Of a stretch of DNA of 64,000 nucleotides, positions 49,609-58,704 are shown piece after piece. Source of the stretch: Pseudomonas laurylsulfativorans. Lineage in GTDB: Bacteria > Pseudomonadota > Gammaproteobacteria > Pseudomonadales > Pseudomonadaceae. Positions within the stretch are counted from its first letter, which is position 1. Each line of letters begins with the position of its first letter. Below the pieces are notes generated by a model that searched no databases, was not told the origin of the DNA, and saw only the letters and a list, made by a program, of their open reading frames with translations. The stretch is from NCBI RefSeq assembly GCF_002906155.1, contig NZ_MUJK01000010.1:149508-213507 (forward strand). The letters run 5' to 3'. A program made the position numbers and the translations under genes.

Positions 49609-50069
49609 AACCGTCCCTTCAATTCGATCACCAGCAAATCACTGGCGTGCTCGATCAGGTCCAGCACCTGCTCGAAGCCTTGTTCGCCGTCGTAGTACGG
49701 GTCCGGCACTTCATCGACCGGCGACTGGTAGCGACGCAGGAACAGGTCGAGTTCGGCTTTGCCCTTGGCCGGCTGCAAGGCCTTGAGGTTGCGCAGGTTG
49801 CTGTTGTCCATCGCCAGGATCAGGTCATAGGTGGCGAAATCGGCACGACTGACTTGTTGCGCGCGCTGGGTGGACAAGTCATAACCGCGCAGCTTCGCCG
49901 CGGCCTGACTGCGCTTGTCCGGCGCCTTACCGACATGCCAGTCACCGGTGCCGGCGGAGGCAACTTCGACCTGGTCGGCCAGCCCCACCTCACGCAACTT
50001 GTGTCGCAGCACGCCTTCGGCCGTGGGAGAGCGACAGATGTTGCCCAGGCAGACAAACAGAACCCGCAT
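49605..50069 (-). CDS. Low-molecular-weight protein-tyrosine phosphatase
   Basis: 154 residues. P-loop CLGNICRS (CX5RS, about 7-14) and the general acid loop VPDPYYDGEQGF near 115-126. In enterobacteria such enzymes (Wzb, Etp) accompany tyrosine kinases for capsule synthesis, but none is visible here, so the target is unknown. The start codon shares one base with the kdsB stop. Confidence 0.93.
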   Translation of the reverse strand: MRVLFVCLGNICRSPTAEGVLRHKLREVGLADQVEVASAGTGDWHVGKAPDKRSQAAAKLRGYDLSTQRAQQVSRADFATYDLILAMDNSNLRNLKALQPAKGKAELDLFLRRYQSPVDEVPDPYYDGEQGFEQVLDLIEHASDLLVIELKGRL

Positions 50070-50833
50070 CACGCCTCCAGCAGGCGACGAACGCGCTCAA
50101 GGTCTTCAGCGGTATCGACGCCGGCTGGCGGCGCGATCAGCGCATCAGCAACGTGGATCCGCACGCCGTGCCACAGAGCACGAAGCTGTTCCAGGCACTC
50201 GGTGTTTTCCAGCCAGCAGGGACCCCAGCTGACGAAATCCTGCAGGAAACCGGCGCGGTAGGCGTAGATGCCGATATGTCGGCGATACGGTACACCTTCG
50301 GGCAACTGCTCAGGGTTCACGGCAAACGCATCACGCGCCCAGGGCAAGGTGGAGCGACTGAACGTCAACGCCAGGCCATTGAGGTCGCTGACGACCTTGA
50401 CCACGTTGGGATTGAACAGGGTGACCACGTCTTCGATCGGTTCGGCCAGGGTGGCCATGCGTGCTTCGGTGTGGGCGGCCAGGTTGGCGGCGACCTGATC
50501 GATCACACTCGGCGGGATCAGCGGTTCGTCGCCCTGGACATTGACCACAATGGCATCGGGCGCCAGGCCCAGCTTCATCGCGACTTCGGCCAGGCGATCA
50601 GTGCCGGAGTTGTGATCTTCACGGGTCAGCACCACTTCGGCACCAAAGCCTTTGCAGGCCTCGACGATGCGCGCGTCGTCGGTGGCCACCACCACCCGCC
50701 CGGCGCTGCTTTTGCTTGCCTGTTCCCAGACGTGCTGGATCATCGGCTTGCCGGCGATCAGCAGCAGCGGCTTGCCCGGCAGGCGGGTGGAGGCATAGCG
50801 CGATGGAATGACGACGGTAAAGGCTGTGGTCAT
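50069..50833 (-). CDS. kdsB: 3-deoxy-manno-octulosonate cytidylyltransferase
   Basis: 254 residues. Activates Kdo with CTP for lipopolysaccharide inner core. FTVVIPSRYASTRLPGKPLLLI (about 5-26), VATDDARI, VLTREDHNSGTDRL and VNVQGDEPLIPP carry the nucleotide and metal residues. It overlaps the Trm112-like gene by four bases. Confidence 0.96.
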   Translation of the reverse strand: MTTAFTVVIPSRYASTRLPGKPLLLIAGKPMIQHVWEQASKSSAGRVVVATDDARIVEACKGFGAEVVLTREDHNSGTDRLAEVAMKLGLAPDAIVVNVQGDEPLIPPSVIDQVAANLAAHTEARMATLAEPIEDVVTLFNPNVVKVVSDLNGLALTFSRSTLPWARDAFAVNPEQLPEGVPYRRHIGIYAYRAGFLQDFVSWGPCWLENTECLEQLRALWHGVRIHVADALIAPPAGVDTAEDLERVRRLLEA

Positions 50834-51015
50834 TTATCCAGGCGCTCGTCGGTGGTCAGGGTGCGCGCTTCGGATTCGAGCATCACCGGGATGCCGTCGC
50901 GAATCGGGTAAGCCAGGCCTGCGCCCTTGCTGATCAGCTCGGTCTTGTCGGCGCTGAGCTTGAGCGGGCCTTTGCAGACCGGGCAAGCGAGGATGTCGAG
51001 CAATTTGGTGTCCAT
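50830..51015 (-). CDS. Trm112-family protein
   Basis: 61 residues. MDTKLLDILACPVCKGPLKL with one CxxC pair, then YPIRDGIPVMLESEAR. Bacterial Trm112-like proteins are small zinc-ribbon relatives of the methyltransferase activator; the gene is often found between lpxK and kdsB. Role here unknown. Confidence 0.9.
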   Translation of the reverse strand: MDTKLLDILACPVCKGPLKLSADKTELISKGAGLAYPIRDGIPVMLESEARTLTTDERLDK

Positions 51016-51039
51016 GAGCATTCCCTGGAAAAAACGGAG

Positions 51040-52050
51040 TTAAGGCAACAAACGAGCCGGCAGCAGGCGCATCAACTGTGTGTCGAACCAGGCCACGAAG
51101 GCCGGCGACGGCACGGCATCGACCGCCAGGTACCACCAGTCGGCGGCGGCAAAGGCACGGCATTTCACCGCGTCCTTTTCCGTCATTACCAACGGCAATG
51201 ACGGCGTGAAATTCAAAGCCTGCACGCTGTATTCAGCGTGGTCGGCAAACGCATGTGGAACCGGCTGCCAGTGTAGCGTTTCGAGGGTCTTGAAGAAACG
51301 TTGCGGATTGCCGATGCCAGCCACCGCGTGCACAGACTGGCCTGCACCAAAGTGGTCAAGAGGACGCCGTTCGCCGCTGTGCAGGTTGACCAGCGCGGTG
51401 GGTTGCAATTGAAAGGCAAATCCATCATCGCGGTCAGATGCGGCTCCGTTGTAGAGGACCGCGTCGACGCTTTGCAGGCGCTCGACCGGTTCACGCAATG
51501 GCCCGGCGGGCAGGCAACGGCGGTTACCCAGGCCGCGAGCGGCGTCAATCAGCACCAGCTCCAGGTCACGGGCCAGGCGGTAGTGCTGCATGCCGTCGTC
51601 GGACAGGATCAGGTCCAGCGGCTCACTGGCCAGCAAGGCTTTGACGGCGTTGCTGCGATTGGGGTCGATCATGAGTGGCACGCCCGTGCGCTGGACGATC
51701 AGCAACGGCTCATCGCCAGCAACGTCGGCGCTTTGCTCCGCCTCGACCCGCCACGGCAACTGCGGCGGTTTGGCGCCGTAGCCGCGACTGACCACGCCAA
51801 CCCGCAGGCCGCTGCGCTTGCAGTGCTCGATCATCCATAGAATCAGCGGCGTCTTGCCGGTGCCACCCACGGTGATGTTGCCGACCACGATCAGCGGCAC
51901 CGGTGGCTGATAGATCTCGCCCTCACCCGCCAGAAAGCGCTTGCGCTTGTTCATGACCACTCGCCGGTACAACCATTCCAATGGCTGTAACAGCTTCAGG
52001 GCCGGATGACCGTCATACCACGCGGCGAGCAATCGATCGGACATGGTCAT
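51040..52050 (-). CDS. lpxK: Tetraacyldisaccharide 4'-kinase
   Basis: 336 residues. Phosphorylates the lipid A disaccharide at the 4' position, on the inner membrane. P-loop VGNITVGGTGKTPLILWM (about 57-74), LSDDGMQHYRLARDLELVLID and TEKDAVKC near 280. An N-terminal amphipathic helix (LLAAWYDGHPALKLLQPLEWLYRRVV) holds it on the membrane. ATG 52050 overlaps the exbD stop by one base. Confidence 0.95.
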   Translation of the reverse strand: MTMSDRLLAAWYDGHPALKLLQPLEWLYRRVVMNKRKRFLAGEGEIYQPPVPLIVVGNITVGGTGKTPLILWMIEHCKRSGLRVGVVSRGYGAKPPQLPWRVEAEQSADVAGDEPLLIVQRTGVPLMIDPNRSNAVKALLASEPLDLILSDDGMQHYRLARDLELVLIDAARGLGNRRCLPAGPLREPVERLQSVDAVLYNGAASDRDDGFAFQLQPTALVNLHSGERRPLDHFGAGQSVHAVAGIGNPQRFFKTLETLHWQPVPHAFADHAEYSVQALNFTPSLPLVMTEKDAVKCRAFAAADWWYLAVDAVPSPAFVAWFDTQLMRLLPARLLP

Positions 52051-52478
52051 CAGGGCGCAGGGGGCGCCGCCTCGATGGTGGTCATGCGCAAGTGACTGAA
52101 ACCGAGTTTGCCGGCCGCATCCATTGCAGTCACCACGGACTGATGCTGAGTCTTGCCGTCAGCGCTGATAGAGAGCGGCCGGTTGGTGTCGCCGTTGGCT
52201 TCTTTTTGCAGCGCGTCCATCAACGAGGCCAAGTCACTCTTCGCCAGGATCTGGTTGTTCACCGAGAACACGCCATCGGCGCTGATGGCGATGTCCAGAG
52301 GCTTGCTTTGATCGTCGGCGGGCGTGCCGCTGACCGATTCCGGCAGATCGACGCGCAGCTGGGTTTCACGGGTGAAGGTGGTGGTCACGACGAAAAACAG
52401 CAGCAGGATGAACACCACGTCGATCAGCGACGCGAGGTTGATGTCCACTGTTTCCCGTGGTTTGCGGCGGAATTTCAC
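52050..52478 (-). CDS. exbD: ExbD/TolR-family biopolymer transport protein
   Basis: 142 residues. Single membrane helix at about 15-35 (NLASLIDVVFILLLFFVVTTTF) with the proton-path Asp, and a C-terminal periplasmic domain. Works with the ExbB-like protein encoded upstream as a proton-driven motor. Pairing with lpxK suggests a role at the cell envelope, but the partner TonB is not in this window. Overlaps the exbB gene by four bases. Confidence 0.92.
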   Translation of the reverse strand: MKFRRKPRETVDINLASLIDVVFILLLFFVVTTTFTRETQLRVDLPESVSGTPADDQSKPLDIAISADGVFSVNNQILAKSDLASLMDALQKEANGDTNRPLSISADGKTQHQSVVTAMDAAGKLGFSHLRMTTIEAAPPAP

Positions 52479-53110
52479 GCTTTGCTCCCGGACAGGTCCA
52501 CATCGCGGTCGCCCTGCACCACCTCGACCAGCTTGATCGCTTCCTGCTCCATGCCCACTACCAACTCATCGATTCGCCGTAGCAGGAAACGGTGGAAGAA
52601 TACCGCGGGGATACCCACCATCAGGCCCGCAGCCGTGGTGATCAGGGCCTTGGAAATACCACCGGCCAGTACCGAGGCGTTGGTGGTCATGCCCGAGCCT
52701 GTGAATGCGCTGAAAATGTCGATCATGCCCAGCACCGTACCCAGCAACCCCAGCAAAGGCGCCATGGCGGCAATGGTACCCAGGGCACTGACGTAGCGCT
52801 CGAGTTCATGAATGACCCGTTGAGCGGCCTCTTCGATGCACTCTTTCATGATCTCGCGACCATGTTTGGAATTAGCCAGGCCCGCCGCCAGGATCTCGCC
52901 CAAAGGCGAGTTGGCGCGCAGTTCCTTGAGCTTGTCTTTATTGAGCTGTTTGTCCTTGATCCAGACCCAGACCTGCCCGAGCAAGTGCTCCGGGGTCACG
53001 CGGCTGGCGCGCAGCGTCCAGAGACGCTCGGCGACGATGGCCATGGCCGCGATGGAACTCAGAATGATCGGCAGCATCATCCAGCCGCCGGATTTGACCA
53101 ATTCCCACAC
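52475..53110 (-). CDS. exbB: ExbB/TolQ/MotA-family proton channel protein
   Basis: 211 residues with three membrane helices (about 10-28, 105-128 and 150-175). Contains AAMAPLLGLLGTVLGMIDIFSAF, the family core, and the second helix NASVLAGGISKALITTAAGLMVGIPAVFFH. The GTG at 53110 (VWELVKSGGWMM) is chosen since GAGGGG lies nine bases before it and since it gives the usual length; the frame is open ten codons further without a good site. First gene of the exbBD-lpxK-kdsB-murB group. Confidence 0.9.
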   Translation of the reverse strand: MWELVKSGGWMMLPIILSSIAAMAIVAERLWTLRASRVTPEHLLGQVWVWIKDKQLNKDKLKELRANSPLGEILAAGLANSKHGREIMKECIEEAAQRVIHELERYVSALGTIAAMAPLLGLLGTVLGMIDIFSAFTGSGMTTNASVLAGGISKALITTAAGLMVGIPAVFFHRFLLRRIDELVVGMEQEAIKLVEVVQGDRDVDLSGSKA

Positions 53111-53208
53111 AGTGACAGTCCCCTCGAAAAAGTGCGCCACTCTAACATAGGGGGTGCAAGCACCGAAGACCGTGATGTCGCATCCGGTCGGGCTTTAATA
53201 ACGCCCGG

Positions 53209-55443
53209 TTATGGGGTCAACGGCGGCGGATCGCGCCAGAAACGCCGTTCCTGGCGCATTGACCACGGCGGCTCGAAGCGCCCCAGTTGCAGACGAATGG
53301 CACCCTGTTCGACGCTGTCGTAGATCGTCATTCCACGTTTTTGATAACGCGCGATGACCGTGGGATGCGGATGGCCAAAGGAATTACCCTGACCGCGGGA
53401 GATCAGCGCCCCTTTAGGTTGCAGGACATCCAGCAAGGCGTTGGACGAAGAACTGCGACTGCCGTGGTGTGGCGCTTGCAGCCAATCGGTGGGCAGGGCC
53501 AACGGACTGTCCAGCAGGGCTCTTTCGGCGGCAGCATCAATGTCGCCACTCAACAGCAACCGTTCGCCATTGGCCTCGATCAGCAAGACACAGGAATTCT
53601 GGTTGCTGTCGCCGGCCAATGGCCAGTGCCAAAGCTGGAAATCGACTCCGTCCCAGGTCCATTGTCGACCGCTTTCACACCTCTCGGCCCGCAATTCCAA
53701 AGGCAAGTCCGACGGTTCACCACTGACCACCCGATTCACCGGCAAGCCCTTGGCAATCGCCCGGGCACCACCGGCGTGATCGGCATGGGCGTGGCTGATC
53801 AGCATCAAGTCGAGGCCCTTCACCCCCAGTTTGTGCAATGCCGGCAACACCACCCGCTCCCCCTGGTCGAGCTCACCGAAACGCGGTCCGGCGTCATACA
53901 GCATCGTGTGATGCCGAGTGCGCACCAAGATCGCCAGGCCCTGACCGACATCCAGTTGCCAGACTTCGGCCACGCCTTCCTGCAACATCGGCCTGGGCGC
54001 AAAAACCAGCATCAACAGCATGGGCCACCCTAAGGGGCGCATCGGTACGCCTCGCGGCAGCAATAGCAGCACAGCGCCAATGGCACCCATCAACCAGGCC
54101 CATAGCGGGACTGCCGTTGGCACCCACGCGGGAACCTGACCGGAGACGAGTCCCAAGCCCCTGAACCACCAGTCGATCAAGCCGCCCGCCAGCCACAGCA
54201 ACGTCTCACCCACGTAAGGCACCGGCAGCAACAGCGTCCCGAGCAATGCCGGTGGCAGCACCACCAGACTGATCCAGGGCACTGCGAACAAATTGGCCAG
54301 CGGCCCGCTGAGACTGATTGGCAACCCCAGTGCCAGTAACAACGGGCACAACCCGATTGCAATCAGCCACTGGGCACGGGTCCAGGTTTGCCACCAACGC
54401 CACGGCCCCAATCGGCCGCCAAAGGTCAATATCAAGACTGCCACGGCAGCGAACGACAGCCAGAAGCCAGGCTGAAGACTCGCCAGGGGCTCCAGCAGCA
54501 AAATGCCGTTGAGTGCCAACAACAGCGGCCACCATGCGCCGAGATGACGGAACCGTAGACGCCACAACAACACCAGGCCAATCATCAGGCAGGCCCGTCG
54601 CACCGGTACCCCGAAACCGGCCAGCATCCCGTAACAGAGCGCTGCGGCGAATGCCAGGCCACACGCCCAAGGCAACCATGGCAAACGGTTCGGCCATAAC
54701 CCAAAACGGGACAGGCCGGCGATCAGTAGATACACGACGCCCGCCAACAATCCGATGTGCTGCCCGGAAATCACCAATAGATGCACCGTGCCTGTGTCCT
54801 GCAATACCTGCCAGTCTTCACGACTCAACCCGGCGCCGTCCCCAAGTACCAATGCCGTCAATGCGCCGCTTCGCCCTTGGGCATCCACCGCAAGCAAACG
54901 CTGGCGGATTCCATCGCGCCAGGCCCGTTGGGCTGGCGCAAGGCGTTCGCCCTGCTTGACCGTCCCGGTCGCCCCGATACGTTGTGCCAGCAACCAGGCT
55001 TGATAATCGAACGCCTGCGGGTTGAGGAGCCCGACCGGGCGCTTCAATTTGACTGCCAGGCGCCAGCGTTCACCACTGTTCACCGGTGGCCCGCCGTACC
55101 AGGCCAGGCGCATTTGCCGCGGCAGCCGGGTACGCCGGGACTGGATGTCGGTCAATTCGAAACGCATCACACCGTCGTCATGCCGGGGCAAGCCCGTGAC
55201 CCGCCCTTCGATCCAGCGGGTTTCTCCATCCAGAGTCGGCGGTAACCGGTCATCCAGCGCCCACTGCGCATTCACGCAGGCCCAACTCAAACCGAATAAG
55301 TAAAACGCCACCGGATAGGTCCTGAACGGCAGCAACATCAAACCCGCCACCGGCATTGCCAGCCACAACCAGACCGGCGGCAAAGCCGGTAAAAAACGCA
55401 AGGTCAGCAGACCCAGCGCCAGCGCCATCATCCCTGTGCGCAT
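53209..55443 (-). CDS. comEC: ComEC/Rec2 DNA uptake channel
   Basis: 744 residues. N-terminal DUF4131 part, then the multi-helix Competence domain (VLGDGAGLSREDWQVLQDTGTVHLLVISGQHIGLLAG near 205-240) and a C-terminal metallo-beta-lactamase domain with the metal motif LISHAHADHAGG (about 565-576) and APHHGSRSSSS. It forms the inner-membrane path for incoming single-stranded DNA during transformation. Start 55443 follows AAGGA at seven bases. No other competence gene is near; pilZ, linked to type IV pili, seems lost upstream in the window. Confidence 0.93.
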   Translation of the reverse strand: MRTGMMALALGLLTLRFLPALPPVWLWLAMPVAGLMLLPFRTYPVAFYLFGLSWACVNAQWALDDRLPPTLDGETRWIEGRVTGLPRHDDGVMRFELTDIQSRRTRLPRQMRLAWYGGPPVNSGERWRLAVKLKRPVGLLNPQAFDYQAWLLAQRIGATGTVKQGERLAPAQRAWRDGIRQRLLAVDAQGRSGALTALVLGDGAGLSREDWQVLQDTGTVHLLVISGQHIGLLAGVVYLLIAGLSRFGLWPNRLPWLPWACGLAFAAALCYGMLAGFGVPVRRACLMIGLVLLWRLRFRHLGAWWPLLLALNGILLLEPLASLQPGFWLSFAAVAVLILTFGGRLGPWRWWQTWTRAQWLIAIGLCPLLLALGLPISLSGPLANLFAVPWISLVVLPPALLGTLLLPVPYVGETLLWLAGGLIDWWFRGLGLVSGQVPAWVPTAVPLWAWLMGAIGAVLLLLPRGVPMRPLGWPMLLMLVFAPRPMLQEGVAEVWQLDVGQGLAILVRTRHHTMLYDAGPRFGELDQGERVVLPALHKLGVKGLDLMLISHAHADHAGGARAIAKGLPVNRVVSGEPSDLPLELRAERCESGRQWTWDGVDFQLWHWPLAGDSNQNSCVLLIEANGERLLLSGDIDAAAERALLDSPLALPTDWLQAPHHGSRSSSSNALLDVLQPKGALISRGQGNSFGHPHPTVIARYQKRGMTIYDSVEQGAIRLQLGRFEPPWSMRQERRFWRDPPPLTP

Positions 55444-55578
55444 AAGCCCGTCCTTGAGAGTCCCATCCAAGGCTTAGCCCGCCCGTCGCCTGGCCGTCGT
55501 TAATAATTGTCACAAAGTCTGAATGGGCAGTTCATAGAATCCAGACATACTTGCCGCCCTGACCGAGCGAGAAGCCTT

Positions 55579-56094
55579 ATGCCCCGGCGCTTATTCAAAC
55601 GTTACATGCCAGACCCGATGAGCATCAGGGAACACAAGTCCTTACGCTTTCTCGGCACGCTGTTGCATGACCCAAACCTGTGGCACCTCAACCGCCACTC
55701 CGTTGCCCGCGCCATGGCGGTAGGTCTGTTTGCCGCATTCCTGCCAATTCCGTTGCAGATGCTGCTGGCGGCAATCCTCGCCATTATCGTGCGCGGCAAT
55801 ATGCCGATTGCCGTGAGTCTGGTCTGGCTGACCAATCCGATCACCATGCCTGCCGTGTTCTTTTGCACGTACCAGACCGGCGCCTGGCTGATGGACGTCC
55901 CCGCCCGGACGTTGCCGGACTCGCTGACCTGGGAATGGATCACGGGTGAAATCTCGACCTTGTGGCAACCGTTTCTGTTGGGCTCGGTCGTGACGGGACT
56001 GGCGCTCGGTGCTCTGGCCTACTTCCTGGTGATGACGTATTGGCGCTGGTGGGTGGCCAGGCAATGGAAGCGGCGCAAGCAGAGCCGGATGTGA
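55579..56094 (+). CDS. DUF2062 membrane protein
   Basis: 171 residues. Two or three membrane helices (about 45-68, 70-90 and 140-160) in the DUF2062 pattern: PNLWHLNRHSVARAMAVGLFAAFLPIPLQML and WLTNPITMPAVFFCTYQTG. The function of the family is not established. Divergent from comEC and followed by a terminator. No clear ribosome site except GAGAAG; ATG 55579 is the best start. Confidence 0.85.
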   Translation: MPRRLFKRYMPDPMSIREHKSLRFLGTLLHDPNLWHLNRHSVARAMAVGLFAAFLPIPLQMLLAAILAIIVRGNMPIAVSLVWLTNPITMPAVFFCTYQTGAWLMDVPARTLPDSLTWEWITGEISTLWQPFLLGSVVTGLALGALAYFLVMTYWRWWVARQWKRRKQSRM

Positions 56095-56100
56095 AAATGC

Positions 56101-56132
56101 AAAACGGCCTCCACTTGGGAGGCCGTTTTTTT
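56101..56132 (+). terminator. Intrinsic terminator after the DUF2062 gene
   Basis: AAAACGGCCTCC-actt-GGGAGGCCGTTTTTTT, seven bases after the stop codon. Confidence 0.92.
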
Positions 56133-56159
56133 GTGGTGCCTAGACTCACGCTTTCGCAG

Positions 56160-56189
56160 TGTAGAAACTGGCTTGCCAGCTCCTACAGG
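56160..56189. repeat. Single REP unit
   Basis: ctggcttgccagctcctacagg at the end of the ABC permease gene; a lone tgtaggagc unit on the minus strand. Confidence 0.6.
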
Positions 56190-56196
56190 TTACCTA

Positions 56197-56976
56197 TCAG
56201 GTACGCATCCCGCGCCCGCTGACCAGCAACCGCGCACAACCGAGGTAAAGCACCACGGTCGCCACCAGCATGAACGTAATCGCAATACTGATGCGGATAT
56301 CCGACACGCCAAGGATGCCGTAGCGGAATGCGTTGACCATGTGCAGCACCGGGTTGGCCAGGGACACGGTCTGCCAGAACGGCGGCAACAGCGAGATCGA
56401 ATAGAACACTCCGCCCAGGTAGGTCAGTGGCGTCAACACGAACGTCGGAATGATCGAAATGTCATCGAAGTTGCGCGCAAACACAGCGTTGATGAAGCCC
56501 AGCAGCGAGAAGATCGTCGCGGTCAGCACGACCACCAGAACGGTCACGCCCAGGTGATGCACCTGCAAATGGGTGAAGAACAGCGACAGCAAGGTCACGA
56601 TGATCCCCACCATCAACCCGCGCAGCACACCGCCCAGGGTGTAGCCGATCAGAATGGTGTGCGGCGACAACGGCGAGACCATCAGTTCTTCAATGGAACG
56701 CTGGAACTTGCTGCCGAAGAAGCTCGACACCACGTTGCCGTAGGAGTTGGTGATCACCGACATCATGATCAGCCCCGGCACGATGTACTCCATGTAAGTG
56801 AAGCCACCCATGTCACCGATTTGCCGACCGATCAGATTACCGAAGATCACGAAGTACAGGACCATGGTGATGGCCGGTGGCAGCAGGGTCTGCGGCCAGA
56901 TCCGGGTAAAACGCCGGACTTCACGGTAAACGATGGTGTTGAGGGCAACGAGGTTGGGGCGCAGCTCGGAACTCAT
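56197..56976 (-). CDS. ABC-2 type exporter permease
   Basis: 259 residues with six membrane helices, ABC2_membrane family (NodJ/YadH type). Contains LLPPAITMVLYFVIFGNLIG, FTYMEYIVPGLIMMSVI, SSFFGSKFQRSIEELMVSPL, which is the typical coupling-helix region, and FVLTPLTYLGGVFYSISLLPPFWQ. It forms an exporter with the ATPase encoded just upstream, whose stop codon it overlaps by four bases. Substrate unknown. Confidence 0.9.
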   Translation of the reverse strand: MSSELRPNLVALNTIVYREVRRFTRIWPQTLLPPAITMVLYFVIFGNLIGRQIGDMGGFTYMEYIVPGLIMMSVITNSYGNVVSSFFGSKFQRSIEELMVSPLSPHTILIGYTLGGVLRGLMVGIIVTLLSLFFTHLQVHHLGVTVLVVVLTATIFSLLGFINAVFARNFDDISIIPTFVLTPLTYLGGVFYSISLLPPFWQTVSLANPVLHMVNAFRYGILGVSDIRISIAITFMLVATVVLYLGCARLLVSGRGMRT

Positions 56977-57905
56977 ACCGCCACCTTCGACAGATTTTTC
57001 TCCACCAGGGACACGAACAACTCCTCGAGGCGATTGGTTTTGTTACGCAGGCTCAGCACTTCGATGTTCTGCTGCGCCAACTGAGTGAACAGCGCGGTGA
57101 TACCCATGGACTTGTCCACCTGGACTTCCAGGGTGTGGCTGTCGATCAGCCGGGACGGGTAGCCGAGCAACTGCGGCGCGGCTGGCAGGTCGCCCTTGAG
57201 GTCCAGCAGGAAGGTTTCGACATGCAGTTGGCTGAGCAAGTTACGCATGCTCGTGTTCTCGACGATGGTGCCGTGGTCGATGATGCCGATGTTGCGGCAC
57301 AACTGTTCAGCCTCTTCTAGGTAATGGGTGGTGAGGATGATGGTGATGCCTTTCTGGTTCAGCTCGGTGAGGAAGCTCCACATCGAGCGACGCAGCTCGA
57401 TGTCCACCCCGGCAGTCGGTTCGTCGAGGATCAGCAGGCGCGGTTCATGAACCAGCGCGCGGGCGATCATCAGGCGCCGCTTCATGCCGCCGGACAGCGA
57501 ACGCGACGGCACGTCCTTCTTGTCCCACAGGCCGAGCTGGGTCAGGTACTGTTCGGCGCGTTCCTTGGCGATTTTCGCCGGGATGCCGTAGTAGCCGGCC
57601 TGGGTCACGACGATGTCGAAGGTCTTTTCGAACTGGTTGAAGTTGAATTCCTGAGGCACCACGCCAATGCAGCGTTTGAGCTGCGCAGGATTCCTGTCCA
57701 GGTCGTGACCGAAGATATTCACCGTGCCGCTGGTCTTGTTCACCAGGGTCGAGAGAATGCCGATGGTCGTGGATTTGCCGGCGCCGTTGGGGCCGAGCAA
57801 AGCGAAAAAGTCACCTTCGGCGACATCCAGATCGATACCACTCAGGGCCTGGAAACCGTTGCCGTAGGTTTTGGTTAGCTGCCGGATGGACAGAGCGGAA
57901 CTCAT
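56973..57905 (-). CDS. ABC-2 type exporter ATPase
   Basis: 310 residues. Walker A GPNGAGKSTTIG (about 40-51), Q-loop VPQEFNF, signature LSGGMKRRLMIARAL and Walker B LLILDEPTAGVD. C-terminal DUF4162-like part ends LFVSLVEKNLSKVAV. The ATG at 57905 starts MSSALSIRQLTKTYG; the frame is open 38 codons further, but that part has no likeness to the family. Resembles YadG of E. coli. Confidence 0.92.
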   Translation of the reverse strand: MSSALSIRQLTKTYGNGFQALSGIDLDVAEGDFFALLGPNGAGKSTTIGILSTLVNKTSGTVNIFGHDLDRNPAQLKRCIGVVPQEFNFNQFEKTFDIVVTQAGYYGIPAKIAKERAEQYLTQLGLWDKKDVPSRSLSGGMKRRLMIARALVHEPRLLILDEPTAGVDIELRRSMWSFLTELNQKGITIILTTHYLEEAEQLCRNIGIIDHGTIVENTSMRNLLSQLHVETFLLDLKGDLPAAPQLLGYPSRLIDSHTLEVQVDKSMGITALFTQLAQQNIEVLSLRNKTNRLEELFVSLVEKNLSKVAV

Positions 57906-58037
57906 ATCTGATTTACGCACCAAGAAGGGAAGAAAGGGATAAGTATGGGCGGCGGCGAACAATACAACCGCAGCGAACTGGCACAATGGTGCTTGTCGCC
58001 GCCACACAAGTACAGTCAAGCGTGTCGATAGTGAGTA

Positions 58038-58661
58038 TTAAGTCAACGCGGTCATGACCGCCTTTTGATACGCCGGACGCTGTTTCAACCGTGCATACCA
58101 GGCCTGTAGATTCGGTTGTGGCGCACGCTCGATCGGCATCTCGAACCAGGCATAAATGAAACTGCCCAGGGGAATATCGCCCATGCCGATCTCGTCTCCG
58201 GACAGGTAGGGCTTGTTCGCCAACGCCTGATCGGCCATCGCCAGCAGCGAGTCGCATTCCTTGATCGCCGCCTTGATGGCGACCCAGTCCTGCTGGTCTG
58301 CCGGGGTGCGCAGTACGCCCCAGAACACGGTGCGGAACGGTCCGGCAAAACTCGAGGTGGTCCAATCCATCCACTTGTCGGCGGTGGCACGGGCTTGCAG
58401 ATTCGCCGGATACCAGGCCGTATCGGCGGCGTGGCTGGCCATCAGGTAACGCACGATGGCGTTGGACTCCCACAACACGAAGCCATCGTCTTCGATCACC
58501 GGAACCCGACCGTTGGGGTTCATCGCGCGGTATTCAGGCGAATCGACGACACCAAAGGCGCCACCGGCATCGATGGCCTCATAGGCCAGCCCCAACTCTT
58601 CGGCGGCCCACAACGGTTTTCTGACATTCGACGAGTTTTTCCGACCCCAGATCTTCAGCAT
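58038..58661 (-). CDS. Glutathione S-transferase family protein
   Basis: 207 residues. N-terminal thioredoxin-like domain with LKIWGRKNSSNVRKPLWAAEELGL (catalytic Ser region near 10-12), NPNGRVPVIEDDGFVLWESNAI and the helical C-terminal domain. Cytosolic glutathione conjugation or lyase role; substrate unknown. GAGGCGG precedes the ATG at 58661. Confidence 0.9.
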   Translation of the reverse strand: MLKIWGRKNSSNVRKPLWAAEELGLAYEAIDAGGAFGVVDSPEYRAMNPNGRVPVIEDDGFVLWESNAIVRYLMASHAADTAWYPANLQARATADKWMDWTTSSFAGPFRTVFWGVLRTPADQQDWVAIKAAIKECDSLLAMADQALANKPYLSGDEIGMGDIPLGSFIYAWFEMPIERAPQPNLQAWYARLKQRPAYQKAVMTALT

Positions 58662-58704
58662 GACCGCCTCTTTTTCGATAAGTGGGCAGGCAGCATACGC
58701 CGGA